64,000 bases of DNA, taken from assembly GCF_902502825.2 (NCBI RefSeq), contig NZ_LR723673.1:62001-126000 (forward strand), read 5' to 3'. Shown one piece after another: positions 52,629-64,000 of this stretch (positions are counted from its first letter, which is position 1; every line of letters begins with the position of its first letter). This stretch comes from Pseudorhizobium flavum (GTDB taxonomy: Bacteria; Pseudomonadota; Alphaproteobacteria; Rhizobiales; Rhizobiaceae). The notes under the pieces were generated by a model. That model was not told where the DNA came from and made no database searches. It saw only the letters and a program-made list of their open reading frames with translations. The position numbers and the translations under genes are program-made.

Positions 52629-55478
52629 GCCGAACGGAGCGTGAACAATGCCGTAGCTCAGATTTTGGGCACTCGATCTCTGTGGATTGCCATCGACATG
52701 CGCCAGTTGTGATTTCTCTGTCCAGCCCGACTCGACAACGCTCAGCGCAGATCGGTCATGGATGGAGTCGGGCAATGGCAAAGCGCAAGCTTCTCAAAGA
52801 TCAAGACCGACGGAAGCTTGTCGACATACCAGTCGACGAGGACAGCCTAATCCGACACTATTCGTTGTCACTGGCGGATCGCCTGGAGATCGAACTGCGG
52901 AGACGTAGTCACAACCGGCTCGGCTTTGCCATCCAGCTATGTCTGATGCGATACCCGGGTCGAGTGCTGGGGGCAGAAGAAGCTCCGCCTCCCGCCATGC
53001 TAAGACATGTTGCTGATCAGATCGGCGCCGACCCGGAATCATTTGCCCTCTATGCACGCCGGGAAGAAACTAGGCGCGATCACACGGCGCGCTTGATGGT
53101 GTATCTGGAAACGAGAAGCGCGATTGCGCAAGATCGCCGAGCCGCGCTGTTGGCGGCAATTCATGCGGCGACCATGTCCGACGACGGTGCTGCGATAGCC
53201 AGTTCGGCTGTCGCCGCGTTTCGCGAACGCGGAGCTCTTCTGCCGGCGATCGACACGATCGAACGCATTGGCCTTGCCGGCCGGGCCATAGCCCGTCGCC
53301 GGGCAGAAAAAACTCTGATTGAAGACATCCCACTCGATAGGCTCCAATCACTGGATAGGCTGTTAGAGGTTGACCCGTCGATCGGCAAGACGCGCTTCCA
53401 CTGGCTGCGCTCGGCGCCAGAAGCGCCGGCTGCGTCGAACCTCGTCGGGCTGACCGAGCGAATAGCTTTTCTGCGGCGGCTGGAGATCCATCCGGAACTG
53501 CAGGCGCGCATATCGGCGGGACGGTGGGACCAGATGATCCGGGAGGGTAACGCAACCCCGGCCTGGCTTGCCAACGACTTCAATGCCAGCCGTCGCCACG
53601 CTCTGATCGTGGCTCAAGTCATCAGGCTTTGCCACAAGCTCACGGACGAGGCGGTGACGATGTTCATCAAGCTCATGGGTAAGTTGTTCTCGCAAGCCAA
53701 CAACCGAAAGAAGCAGCGACAGATGGATTGCAGAGCGAACACCGCCAAAGCGCTACGCATGTTCCTCGATACGATCTCGGCGCTGCAGTCCGCCAACGAC
53801 CATGGTCGGAATGCATTGGATGTTCTCGACCAAAGAGTCGGCTGGGACCGACTGCTTCGGATAAAGCCTGAGCTGGAGTCGATGGTCGACGACAACGAGG
53901 CGCCGCCGTTGACCGTAGCAGCCGAGCAATATGCGACCGTCCACAAATACGCTGGTGCGTTCCTTCAGGCCTTCACGTTCCGCTCGGCGCATCGCCACGA
54001 CGCGCTGCTGGCGGCAATTGCGCTACTGAAACGGCTTTATGCAGAGAAGCGGCGGACACTCCCGGATCGCGTGCCGATCACCCACCTCAGCCAAACTGAT
54101 CGACGGCTTATCTTCGAACAGGGTAAACCCGATCGCCGTCTCTACGAGATCGCCACGCTCGCGGCTTTGAGAGACCGGCTTAGATCTGCGGAGATCTGGG
54201 TCGATGGCAGCCGATCTTTCCGGCCCATTGATGAGCATCTGATGCCGCAGTCGACATTCATCTCGATGAAGGACGCCGATCGTCTCGGTTTGGGGGTCCA
54301 GAGCGACGGCGCGCAGTGGCTTGCCGAAGCGCGTCAGATGCTCGACTTCAACCTGACGCGTCTGGCGCACAGAGCACGATCTGGAAAGCTCGAGGGAGTT
54401 CGTCTAGAGGCAGGAACCTTGATCGTCACACCAACCGCCAGCGAAGTCCCTGCAGCCGCTGAGGAACTGAATGCCGAGATCAGCGACATGTATCCCTTGG
54501 TGGAGGTTCCCGACTTGCTGAGGGAGGTGCATGAATGGACCGGCTTTGCAGATTCATTCACGCATGTTCGCACCGGCGACGTCCCGAAAAATGTCTCTGC
54601 CATGCTGGCGGGCGTCCTGGCGGATGCGACTAATCTCGGGCCGAAGCGAATGGCTGGCGCATCCAAGGGGATCAGCGCTCATCAGATTGGGTGGATGCGC
54701 ACATTCCATGCTCGATCCGAGACATATCGTGCTGCGCAAGCATCTATTACCGATGCACACACCTGCCATCCTCATTCCCGCCTTTGGGGCAACGGCACGA
54801 CATCTTCGTCGGATGGCCAATTCTTCCGAGTGAGCGACCGAGCCGCAAAGCGTGGCGACATCAATTTGCATTACGGCGGTGAACCCGGATCGAAATTCTA
54901 TAGCCATCTGTCTGATCAGTACGGCTACTTCAGCATTCTGCCCATCAGTCCGACCGAGAGCGAGGCGGCCTATGTGCTCGATGGGCTCTTCGATCAAGAC
55001 ACGATCCTCGACATACAGGAGCACTTTACCGACACGGGCGGTGCCAGTGATCATATCTTCGGGCTGTTCGCCTTGATCGGAAAGCGGTTCTCACCGCGAC
55101 TGCGCAATCTCAAAGACCGGAAGTTCCACACGTTCGACAAGGGCGACGCTTATCCGGCGCTGTCGAACCACATCGGGGTGCCGATCAATGCCAATCTAAT
55201 CCTCGATCATTGGGACGATCTGCTCCATCTTGCGGCGTCGATCACGACGCGGTCCGTGGTCCCGTCTACGATACTCAAGAAACTGTCCGCATCTCCAAGG
55301 CAAAGCCATCTGGCGAGGGCGCTCCGCGAACTCGGTCGTATCGAGAGGTCGCTCTTCATGATCGAATGGTACTCAAGTCCGGCGCTACGGCGGAGATGCC
55401 AAGCGGGTCTCAACAAAGGTGAGGCCGCCCATAAGCTCAAACGCGCTGTCTTCTTCCACGAGCGAGGCGAGATTCGCG
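52591..55478 (+). mobile_element. Tn3-family transposon remnant (left end and most of tnpA)
   Basis: A 38-bp Tn3-type left terminal repeat begins GGGGTCAGAAC at 52591 and ends TACGCTAAG at 52628. It is followed by tnpA read away from the end. The transposase reading departs from the family at about 55478 and no right terminal repeat, resolvase or res site occurs before the hut region. The right part has therefore been lost. Confidence 0.85.
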
Positions 55479-55540
55479 ACTACGTGAGGACTTCTCCCCT
55501 TCAGAGCAGGGCGCCGTTCAGCAGGTTCGCCGATGAATAA
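52775..55540 (+). pseudogene. tnpA: Tn3-family transposase, C-terminally truncated
   Basis: This 921-residue frame starts with MAKRKLLKDQDRRKLVDIP and carries the DUF4158-type N-terminus and the DDE Tn3 core: DARHIVL-like region, INLHYGGEPGSKFYSHLSDQYG with catalytic Asp/Glu positions nearby, and ALRELGRIERSLFMIEWYSS. Family members are about 980-1000 residues and continue after LNKGEAxxxLxRAVFFxxxGEIRD; here the chain switches to an unrelated 17-residue tail. About 60-70 residues including the last catalytic region are missing, so activity is unlikely. The ATG at 52775 is chosen over 52682 because GGAG precedes it and it matches the family N-terminus. Confidence 0.88.
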
Positions 55541-55556
55541 CTGACCACCGCACACC

Positions 55557-56339
55557 TCAACTGCTTGCCGCGAGGATGGCTTCGCTGCGGATCTCCTCCG
55601 TCAACTGCAGTCGCAGGCGCGAAAATTCCGGACTTGCCTTGACGGTGTAGTGGCGAGGATGCGGGATATCCACCGGGGTGATCGACTTGATCCTGCCGGG
55701 GCGTGCCGTCATCGTCACCACGCGAGAGGCCATGAATACGGCTTCCTCGATATCGTGAGTAACAAAGATCACCGTCTTCTGCTCGCGCTCCCAGATGCCG
55801 AGGAGGAGCTCCTGCATTAAGCCACGTGTCTGGTTGTCGAGCGCCCCGAACGGTTCGTCGAGCAGCAGGATCTTCGGCTCGTTTGCCAGCGCGCGGGCGA
55901 TGGCAGTGCGCTGCTGCATGCCGCCCGAGAGCTGCTTCGGCCAGTGATCCTCGAAGCCGCGCAGGCCAACCTTGTCGATGTAGCTGTCAACGATTTCTTT
56001 CGAAGATGAAGCGGGAAGACCGCGCTCGCGCAGTCCAAAGGCGACATTCTCGCGCACGGTGAGCCATGGGAAGAGAGTATAGGACTGGAAGACCATACCT
56101 CGGTCCGCGCCCGGGCCCTTGATCTCGTTGCCCTCGAGAATGACCTTGCCGGTGGTCGGCTGGTCGAGCCCGGCGATGATGCGCAGCAGGGTGGACTTGC
56201 CGCAGCCGGATGGACCAAGGACGGTTACGAAGTCATTTTTGGCAATCTCCAGATCCGTTGGCTGTAGCGCCTGCACCGGCTTCCCGCCACGCACACCTGG
56301 GAAGGTGCGGCTTACGCCCTGGACGATGAGTTCACTCAT
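55557..56339 (-). CDS. NitT/TauT-type ABC transporter ATP-binding protein
   Basis: This 260-residue ATPase of the SsuB/TauB group has Walker A LGPSGCGKSTLLRIIAGL (residues about 40-57), Q-loop VFQSYTLFPWLTV, signature LSGGMQQRTAIARAL, Walker B ILLLDEPFGALDNQT and switch His in VTHDIEEAVFMA. The ATG overlaps the permease stop (ATGA). It is the last gene of the hut-linked minus-strand operon, adjacent to the Tn3 remnant. It probably energises uptake of a histidine-related compound (inference from context). Confidence 0.93.
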   Translation of the reverse strand: MSELIVQGVSRTFPGVRGGKPVQALQPTDLEIAKNDFVTVLGPSGCGKSTLLRIIAGLDQPTTGKVILEGNEIKGPGADRGMVFQSYTLFPWLTVRENVAFGLRERGLPASSSKEIVDSYIDKVGLRGFEDHWPKQLSGGMQQRTAIARALANEPKILLLDEPFGALDNQTRGLMQELLLGIWEREQKTVIFVTHDIEEAVFMASRVVTMTARPGRIKSITPVDIPHPRHYTVKASPEFSRLRLQLTEEIRSEAILAASS

Positions 56340-57109
56340 GCCAGCCTCCAGGCGAACAGGTGACGGTTCGCCGTCTTGAACGCGAAGTCGGAGATCAGGC
56401 CGATGATGCCGATGACGATGATGCCGAAGATGATCTGGCCGGTGGCCATCAGTGCCTGGCTGTTGATGATCATGTAGCCGATGCCGGATGAAGCGCCGAT
56501 CAGTTCGGCAACGATGACATATGTCCAGGCCCAGCCGAGCACGAGACGCAGCGTCTCGGCGATATCGGGAGCATTGGCCGGGATGAGTACGCGCCGTACG
56601 ATGCCACGGTCGCGGGCGCCGAGGGTGTAGGCGGCCTCGACCAAATCCGGGCGGGTGGCAGCCACGGACACGGCGACCATCAAGATGATCTGGAAGACCG
56701 AGCCGATGAAGATCACCAGCAGCTTCTGCATTTCGCCGATGCCTGCCCAAAGGATGAGAAGCGGTACGAAAGCCGAGGCAGGCAGATAGCGTGAGAAGGA
56801 GACGAAGGGTTCAAGCAGTGCCTCCACCGGTTTGTAGGCCCCCATGGCGATGCCGACGGGGACTGCTACGATTGCCGAGAGGACGAATCCTCCAACCACG
56901 CGCCAGACCGTCATGCCGATGTCTCCCAGGAAGCCCTGCTCGGTCAGCAAGTAAATCCCGTCTTTGACCATGGTGATCGGGTCGGCGAGGAAGGTCGGGG
57001 AAACGAAGCCGCCAAGCGTGGCGACGCCCCAGCCGGCGAAGAACAGCACGAAGAAGAGTATGCCGAGCAGGACGCGAGCCTGCGGGCTGATCGGTTGAAG
57101 TGGGCGCAT
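56336..57109 (-). CDS. NitT/TauT-type ABC transporter permease
   Basis: This 257-residue permease has six likely membrane segments starting ARVLLGILFFVLFFAGWGVATL. The EAA loop is EAAYTLGARDRGIVRRVLIPANAPDIAETLRL (residues about 150-180), and GASSGIGYMIINSQALMAT follows. This is the SsuC/TauC-type fold. It lies between the binding-protein gene and the ATPase gene, which overlaps its stop codon. Confidence 0.93.
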   Translation of the reverse strand: MRPLQPISPQARVLLGILFFVLFFAGWGVATLGGFVSPTFLADPITMVKDGIYLLTEQGFLGDIGMTVWRVVGGFVLSAIVAVPVGIAMGAYKPVEALLEPFVSFSRYLPASAFVPLLILWAGIGEMQKLLVIFIGSVFQIILMVAVSVAATRPDLVEAAYTLGARDRGIVRRVLIPANAPDIAETLRLVLGWAWTYVIVAELIGASSGIGYMIINSQALMATGQIIFGIIVIGIIGLISDFAFKTANRHLFAWRLA

Positions 57110-57160
57110 GTTGCCTCGGCAGTCGGCGACCGGCGGAGTCTCCCCGCCGGTCGTGCGACC

Positions 57161-58105
57161 TTACTGAATGAACGACGTGTCGACGATGGTGGAAAGCTCA
57201 GGCTTGGTCTTGATGACGCCGATTTCCATCAAGAGGTCCGCAGCCTTTTGCGAGAAGGTCATGAACTCGCCTTCGAAAAAGGTCTTGTTGGCGGCCTGAT
57301 CCTGCCATTCCAGGTACTGCGCCGACTGGCCAAAGGCTTCAGCCGACTGCTTCACGTCGGCGCCCATGATGCCGTAGCTCTTTTCCTGGTCGGCCTTGAT
57401 CATCTCGAGCGCTTCGAAATAGCTCTTGGCCAGTGCCTTCGCGGCATCCGGGTTGTCCTTGAGGAACTCGGGCGTGCAGCCGAAGGTGTCCATGACGGCC
57501 GGATAATCCAACGTCGTCGCAAGGATCTTGCCCTGGTCCGGGGCAGCGCGGACCGTCGAAAGATAGGGCTCGTAGGTCATCGCAGCATCGTTTTGACCTG
57601 CGACGAAGGCTTGCGCTGCCGGGCCGGGCTCGAGGTTTACGACGTTCACGTCCTTCATTGTCAACCCGTTTTCCTTCAGCATGTAGGCGAGCAGGAAGTA
57701 TGGCGAGGTGCCCGGTGCGGAGGCGGCGACCGTCTTTCCCTTCAAGTCGGCAAAGCTCTCGACGTCGTTGCGTACCGCCATGCCGTCGGCGCCGTGGGAC
57801 TTGTCGAGCTGAAAGATCTGTGTCGCCGGCACGCCGTTGGCGTTCCAGACAATCCAGGTTTCGACGGTTGTGGCAGCGCACTGGATGTCGCCGGAGGCAA
57901 GGGCGAGATGGCGGCTCGCCTGCGGGATCTTCTTGATCTCAACGTTAAGCCCGTTCTTCTCGAAGATACCGGCGTCCTTCGCCAGCGTCAGAGGCGCAAA
58001 GCCCGTCCAGCCGGACATGCCGATGGTAACGGAAGTTTCCGCCTTCGCAGCGGTTGATCCCAGCAGAGCCGCAAGCGCGGCGGCGATGACGCAGCAGTTG
58101 TTCAT
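57161..58105 (-). CDS. NitT/TauT-type ABC transporter periplasmic binding protein
   Basis: This 314-residue protein has signal peptide NNCCVIAAALAALLGSTAAKA before ETSVTIGMSGWTGFAPLTLA, the typical start of the SsuA/TauA/NMT1-like group. It also has KKIPQASRHLALASGDIQCAA and APGTSPYFLLAYMLKENGL. Relatives bind sulfonates, nitrate, or pyrimidine and imidazole precursors. Linkage to hutDUGHI suggests histidine, urocanate or an imidazole derivative as substrate (inference). It follows hutD after about 20 bp. Confidence 0.9.
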   Translation of the reverse strand: MNNCCVIAAALAALLGSTAAKAETSVTIGMSGWTGFAPLTLAKDAGIFEKNGLNVEIKKIPQASRHLALASGDIQCAATTVETWIVWNANGVPATQIFQLDKSHGADGMAVRNDVESFADLKGKTVAASAPGTSPYFLLAYMLKENGLTMKDVNVVNLEPGPAAQAFVAGQNDAAMTYEPYLSTVRAAPDQGKILATTLDYPAVMDTFGCTPEFLKDNPDAAKALAKSYFEALEMIKADQEKSYGIMGADVKQSAEAFGQSAQYLEWQDQAANKTFFEGEFMTFSQKAADLLMEIGVIKTKPELSTIVDTSFIQ

Positions 58106-58127
58106 GGTGGCAGTTCCCCAGTTTGAT

Positions 58128-58772
58128 TTATAATGAGGCAGCTTCGTATGCTGCCTCTTGGACAGGCATACTATCTACGCTGTGGTTATTTTGTCTAGAC
58201 AAGATGTCTTTGGCTGGCACTATCGTAACCGCAAGAACAGCACCTTCGCCAGTCATCGATATCGCCTCTCCCGCTTCAACGACCATGACATCCTGCGACT
58301 GTAGCATCTCATCCCGGCAGGCGCCTCTCACTCTGACTTCGGTGCCGAGACAGAAAATAAATCGGGTGTGACCCGAGCCATCCAGAGAGAGCGGCAGCTC
58401 GAGTCTTTCGACTTGGTGAGCGGCGTTATCGCGCCTGGTCATAACGTTGAAATCGACGATTGTCCCATGGGTCAGCCGTGCATACGTCGCTACGTCCGCC
58501 GGAAAGCGATAGGGAAGGGACGACGTGTCAAGGACAGCTGGTTCGCAGCCGTCTACGGACAGCTCCAATCCGTCGCCCTCGACGATGCTCAATGTCCGCT
58601 CGATCCCGGGGAAGATCGAGAACAGCCCATCTTCCGCAACCTTTGCCATGCTGATGCGCCAGTCGAAGTCATCCACAGAGGCATCTGCCGGGAAGACGGC
58701 AATCTCCACCGTCTCGCCGCGTCCGTTCTTCCAGGGCATGCGCTTGTGATCGCCAGCGCGCAGGACCTTCAT
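58128..58772 (-). CDS. hutD: HutD family protein
   Basis: This 214-residue cupin-like protein shows the HutD signature near its start, MPWKNGRGETVEIAVFP, then DFDWRISMAKVAEDGLFSIFPGIERTLSIVEGDG. HutD is found in hut operons of proteobacteria and is thought to limit or tune histidine catabolism, possibly by binding a pathway metabolite such as formylglutamate. It lies three bases from the end of hutU, so the genes are coupled. Confidence 0.93.
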   Translation of the reverse strand: MKVLRAGDHKRMPWKNGRGETVEIAVFPADASVDDFDWRISMAKVAEDGLFSIFPGIERTLSIVEGDGLELSVDGCEPAVLDTSSLPYRFPADVATYARLTHGTIVDFNVMTRRDNAAHQVERLELPLSLDGSGHTRFIFCLGTEVRVRGACRDEMLQSQDVMVVEAGEAISMTGEGAVLAVTIVPAKDILSRQNNHSVDSMPVQEAAYEAASL

Positions 58773-58775
58773 GGC

Positions 58776-60457
<1,682 letters not shown>

Positions 60458-60461
<4 letters not shown>

Positions 60462-61273
60462 CTCTCGTTTCCCATTGCCTTCAGTTCGTAAGCCACCGTC
60501 TCCAGACGCTCCAGGATCGCCTTCAGATGAGGCCTGAGCTTCTCCGCCTTTTCCGGGTCGTATGCGAAGGGCACGGCTTCGGCTGCCAGATGCGTCGACT
60601 GGGCAAGCTCCATCTGGATTGCGTGAATTCCCTCGGCCGGCTTTCCGTAATGTCGGGTCGTCCATCCGCCCGTGAACCGCCCGTTGACGATGCTCGTATA
60701 ACCGGCTGCATAGCCAGCGACCTCGGCGGTGACCCGTTCGAACTCAAGGGCACAGGAGGCGCCGGAATTCGATCCGATGTTGAAATCCGGGAGGGTCCCT
60801 TCGAACAGGAAGGGGATGTGAGATCGGATGGAATGGCAGTCATAGAGGACCGCGAGGCCATGGATCGCCTTGACGCGCTCGATTTCTGCAGACAGCGCCG
60901 TGTGATAGCGGCTGTGAAAGGCGTCCAGGCGGGCCGCGATATCGGTGTGGGTCGGCTCTGCTCCCTCCTTCCAGATCGATTTCCCGTCGAAATCGGTCTT
61001 AGGGATGAGGCCTGTCGTGTTTTGCCCGGGATAGAGACTGTTTCCGTCGGGATCGCGATTGGCGTCGATGACATAGCGATGGAAGGTAGCGCGCACCGTC
61101 GTCGCATCCTGGAGAAGGCCTGCATATAGGTCATGGATATGCCAGTCGGTGTCTGCCAGCAGGCGACCATTGTCGTTCAGCCTGTCCCATACCTCGGCAG
61201 GAAGGTCCGTTCCGGTGTGCGGGAAGGCAAGAATGACGGGTGAGTTGCCCTTCTGGATTTTAAAGACAGTCAT
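60458..61273 (-). CDS. hutG: N-formylglutamate deformylase
   Basis: This 271-residue protein is of the FGase family (not the arginase-like HutG of enteric bacteria). It has [54 protein letters not shown] and [18 protein letters not shown], with the presumed zinc ligands His and Glu. It hydrolyses N-formylglutamate to glutamate and formate. This implies the five-step pathway through formiminoglutamate deiminase (HutF), whose gene is not in the window and probably lies beyond hutI. It overlaps both hutH and hutU by four bases. Confidence 0.95.
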
Positions 61274-62811
61274 CGGCTGGCCTCCAGCCTGGGCAGGATC
61301 CCATCCGCCACGGCGGCGACCAGCGCGCCGGACGCCACCAGTTCACTCGCCTTGGCGAGATCGGTTGCCATGTAGCGATCGTCGTCCAGAGCCGGGACGG
61401 AAGCGCGTAGCACAGCGGCCGCTTTCTCCAGCTCCTGACCAGTCCTAAGCGGCCCGCGCAGTTCAACCCCTTGAACCGCAGCCAGTGCCTCGATGCCGAG
61501 GATGCCGAAGAGGTTCTCCGTCATGGCGAGCAGGCGCCTGGCACCGTGGCACGCCATGGAAACGTGGTCTTCCTGATTGGCCGAGGTCGGGGTCGAGTCG
61601 ACGGAGGCAGGGTGGGACATCTGCTTGTTTTCACTCATCAGGGCCGCAGACGTCACTTCCGCGATCATCAGCCCGGAATTGAGGCCCGGTTTCTTCGAAA
61701 GAAATGCAGGCAAGCCGTAAGAGAGTGCCGGATCGACCAGCAACGCGATACGCCTCTGCGCGATCGCCCCGACCTCGCAGACCGCCAGCGCAATCTGGTC
61801 TGCGGCAAAGGCCACCGGCTCAGCATGGAAATTGCCGCCGGACAGCACCTGGTTGTCGGACAGCACGAGCGGGTTGTCCGTCACAGCATTCGCCTCGATC
61901 TCCAGTGTCCGCCCAACCTGACGCAGAAGATCGAGGCAGGCGCCGTCGACCTGAGGCTGGCAACGGATGCAGTAGGGGTCCTGGACGCGCTCGTCGCCGT
62001 CGATGTGGCTTGCCCGGATCTCCGAGCCCTCTAGCAACCGCCGCAGGGCAGCTCCGGCATCGATTTGCCCCTGATGTCCGCGCAGCGCATGGATCTCGGG
62101 GTGGAAAGGCGCTGACGATCCCATGGCCGCGTCGGTGGACATGGCGCCCGTGACGAGTGCCGTCTGTGCCGCACGGTGGGCACGGAAGAGACCGGCAAGC
62201 GCCAGCGCCGTCGAAACCTGGGTTCCGTTGATCAGCGCAAGCCCTTCCTTCGCAGCGAGCTCGATGGGCTGAAGGCGCGCCTGCGCCAATGCCGCGGCGC
62301 CGGGCAGGACCCTCCCGTCGCAGATGGCTTCGCCTTCCCCCATTATCACGGCAGCCAGATGAGCAAGCGGTGCGAGATCGCCGGACGCTCCAACCGAGCC
62401 TTTTTCCGGGATGACGGGAATGACGCCTTTGTCGAGCATGTTTTCGAGAAGGCGCACGAGCTCCAGCCGCACGCCGGACGCGCCGCGGCCAAGTGAGATC
62501 AGCTTCAGCGCCATGATCAGGCGGACGATGTTTTCCGGCAGCGGGCTTCCCAGCCCACAGCAGTGCGACAGGATGAGGTTTCTTTGCAGTTTTGCCACAT
62601 CAGCGCTGTCGATCTTGATCGAGGCGAGCTTTCCGAAGCCCGTGTTGATCCCGTAGACCGGCGCGTTACTCGCGGCGATCTCGGCAATGCGGTGCGCACT
62701 CTTCTCTATCCTTGCGTCAAAGGAGCGATCTAGCGCTGCCGCACCCTTGCTCCAGTAGATTTCTGCAAGCTCAGTAAGGGTGACGTGGCCAGGGTGAAGC
62801 TTGGTTGTCAT
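61270..62811 (-). CDS. hutH: histidine ammonia-lyase
   Basis: This 513-residue enzyme of usual length deaminates histidine to urocanate. The self-forming MIO cofactor arises from Ala-Ser-Gly in [17 protein letters not shown] (residues about 139-155). Other hallmarks are [12 protein letters not shown] near residue 53 and SADQEDHVSM-like [15 protein letters not shown] near 415. It overlaps hutG and hutI by four bases each, so the operon is tightly coupled. Confidence 0.97.
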   Translation of the reverse strand: MTTKLHPGHVTLTELAEIYWSKGAAALDRSFDARIEKSAHRIAEIAASNAPVYGINTGFGKLASIKIDSADVAKLQRNLILSHCCGLGSPLPENIVRLIMALKLISLGRGASGVRLELVRLLENMLDKGVIPVIPEKGSVGASGDLAPLAHLAAVIMGEGEAICDGRVLPGAAALAQARLQPIELAAKEGLALINGTQVSTALALAGLFRAHRAAQTALVTGAMSTDAAMGSSAPFHPEIHALRGHQGQIDAGAALRRLLEGSEIRASHIDGDERVQDPYCIRCQPQVDGACLDLLRQVGRTLEIEANAVTDNPLVLSDNQVLSGGNFHAEPVAFAADQIALAVCEVGAIAQRRIALLVDPALSYGLPAFLSKKPGLNSGLMIAEVTSAALMSENKQMSHPASVDSTPTSANQEDHVSMACHGARRLLAMTENLFGILGIEALAAVQGVELRGPLRTGQELEKAAAVLRASVPALDDDRYMATDLAKASELVASGALVAAVADGILPRLEASR

Positions 62812-64000
62812 GCGACCACCTCCGATCCCTTAAACACCCGCGCGTGAAGCGGGTTGAACCCCATTCGGTAGACCAGCTCAGCCGGTCGCTCGATGTCCCA
62901 GATCGCGAAATCCGCGGACTTGCCAACCTCAATCGTGCCGGTCTTCGAAAGCAGGCCCAGCGCGCGCGCGGCTTCTCGCGTCACCCCGGCGATGCATTCG
63001 TCCACCGTGAGCCGGAACAGCGTCGCTGCCATGTTCATGGCAAGAAGCAGCGAGGTGAGGGGGGACGTCCCGGGATTGCAGTCGGTGGCAACGGCGATCG
63101 CCACTGCGGCCTCACGCAGCGCCGCAACAGGCGGCTTCTGTGTTTCCTTGATGGCGTAGAATGCGCCCGGCAGAAGCACAGCCACCGTCCCCGCCTTCGC
63201 CATCGCGGCCACTCCGTCCCCGTCGAGATATTCGAGATGATCCGCGGAAAGCGCTCCATAGGAGGCCGCCATCGCGGCACCTCCGAGGTTCGACAGCTGC
63301 TCTGCATGAAGCTTGACAGGCAGTTTTAGCGTTCTGGCCTTGTCGAAGACCAGACGCATTTCGTCGACAGAGAAGGCAATGCCTTCGCAGAACCCGTCCA
63401 CGGCATCGATCAGCCCTTCCGCATGCCCCTGTTCCATGCCGGGCAGAACAACTTCGCGGATATAGTCCTCGTTGCGGCCCTTATAGGCGGCGGGCGTGGC
63501 GTGGGCTGCCAGATAGGACGTAGCGACTCGCATGGGGCGCTGTTTTTCCAGTGCCCGCGCCGCCCGCAGCATGTTGAGCTCGCCGTCGATGTTGAGCCCG
63601 TAGCCGGATTTGATTTCCAATGTTCCCACGCCCTCTCGGAGAAGCGTATCCACACGGGGAAGGCTTGCCTCCACCAGTTCGGGTACGGAGAGTGCATTGG
63701 TCGCGGCTACGGAGGAAACGATCCCGCCGCCCGCGCGCGCGATCTCCTCATAGGTCGCGCCGTTCAGCCGCATCTCAAACTCCATCGCCCGATCGCCGCC
63801 GAACACCAGGTGCGTGTGGCAGTCGATGAAGGCTGGCGTTACCCAGCGGCCTTCAAGGTTTCGGTGTTCGGCATCGCCCGCGGCCTCCGGTAAGTCATCA
63901 GCGCGGCCGATCCAGCTGATGCGACCGTCCTCGCACAGGATCGCGGCATCTTCCATGACGCCGCAGCCCGGCTCCTGCGGTGCAAGGGTGGCTAGGCGGG
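62808..64000 (-). CDS. hutI: imidazolonepropionase, 5' end beyond the window
   Basis: At least 397 codons are open to the right edge. Metal-binding [21 protein letters not shown] follows the N-terminal beta domain. Further on are [30 protein letters not shown] and [19 protein letters not shown], all typical for HutI. The internal ATG at 63956 ([17 protein letters not shown]) is not the start: upstream codons read [14 protein letters not shown], a normal HutI N-terminus, and run off the edge. It hydrolyses imidazolone propionate to formiminoglutamate. Confidence 0.94.
   Translation of the reverse strand, partial: RLATLAPQEPGCGVMEDAAILCEDGRISWIGRADDLPEAAGDAEHRNLEGRWVTPAFIDCHTHLVFGGDRAMEFEMRLNGATYEEIARAGGGIVSSVAATNALSVPELVEASLPRVDTLLREGVGTLEIKSGYGLNIDGELNMLRAARALEKQRPMRVATSYLAAHATPAAYKGRNEDYIREVVLPGMEQGHAEGLIDAVDGFCEGIAFSVDEMRLVFDKARTLKLPVKLHAEQLSNLGGAAMAASYGALSADHLEYLDGDGVAAMAKAGTVAVLLPGAFYAIKETQKPPVAALREAAVAIAVATDCNPGTSPLTSLLLAMNMAATLFRLTVDECIAGVTREAARALGLLSKTGTIEVGKSADFAIWDIERPAELVYRMGFNPLHARVFKGSEVVA

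Overview
The window looks like part of a large conjugative plasmid of an alphaproteobacterium in the Rhizobiales, most likely Rhizobiaceae. The evidence is a repABC replication and partition cassette (41.7-45.4 kb), a Ti-plasmid-type mating-pair operon traI-trbBCDEJKLFGHI (31.0-41.4 kb, minus strand), the 5' part of a TraR-type quorum-sensing activator at the left edge, and two TraR-box-like palindromes between traI and repA. The whole window is GC-rich with rhizobial codon use.

Left part (1-31 kb). Minus-strand traR (cut by the window edge) is followed by an IS256-family element (402-1818) with an 8-bp target duplication. This element sits exactly between the traR Shine-Dalgarno sequence and its ATG. 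Next comes an ISNCY-like element (about 1904-4432) that seems to carry an extra gene. From 4.6 to 29.7 kb lies a large catabolic block. A 17-gene minus-strand run encodes a periplasmic binding protein, two acyl-CoA dehydrogenases, three crotonase-family enzymes, a class III CoA-transferase, a zinc-free quinone oxidoreductase-like protein, a 3-hydroxyacyl-CoA dehydrogenase, a thiolase, a four-component Liv-type ABC transporter, EtfBA and ETF-quinone oxidoreductase. A divergent plus-strand run encodes a 2,4-dienoyl-CoA-reductase-type flavoenzyme, an acyl-CoA ligase, close relatives of BadH and BadI, an alpha/beta hydrolase and a MarR regulator. Together these predict uptake of an alicyclic acid such as cyclohexanecarboxylate, CoA activation, dehydrogenation, hydration, oxidation, thioester-driven ring opening to pimeloyl-CoA, and beta-oxidation. 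Electrons would pass through the plasmid's own ETF and ETF-QO to quinone. A frameshifted panB remnant follows.

Middle part (31-52.6 kb). The trb operon is compact, with many overlapping stop and start codons. The traI-repA intergenic region holds two tra boxes and several dyads. repB and repC are separated by an antisense counter-transcribed RNA with a recognisable promoter and terminator. Downstream are accessory genes: a degenerate class III nucleotidyl-cyclase-like protein, a decayed copy of an integrase 5' end, an unrecognised 400-residue protein, an intact tyrosine recombinase, an RHE_PE00001-like protein and a probably truncated protein of unknown function.

Right part (52.6-64 kb). A Tn3-family transposase gene with one 38-bp terminal repeat is cut off near its 3' end. 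It abuts a histidine-utilisation operon: a NitT/TauT-type ABC transporter, hutD, hutU, hutG, hutH and hutI, with hutI running off the right edge. I saw no tRNA, rRNA or CRISPR array. All family assignments come from reading the translated sequence; no database search was run.
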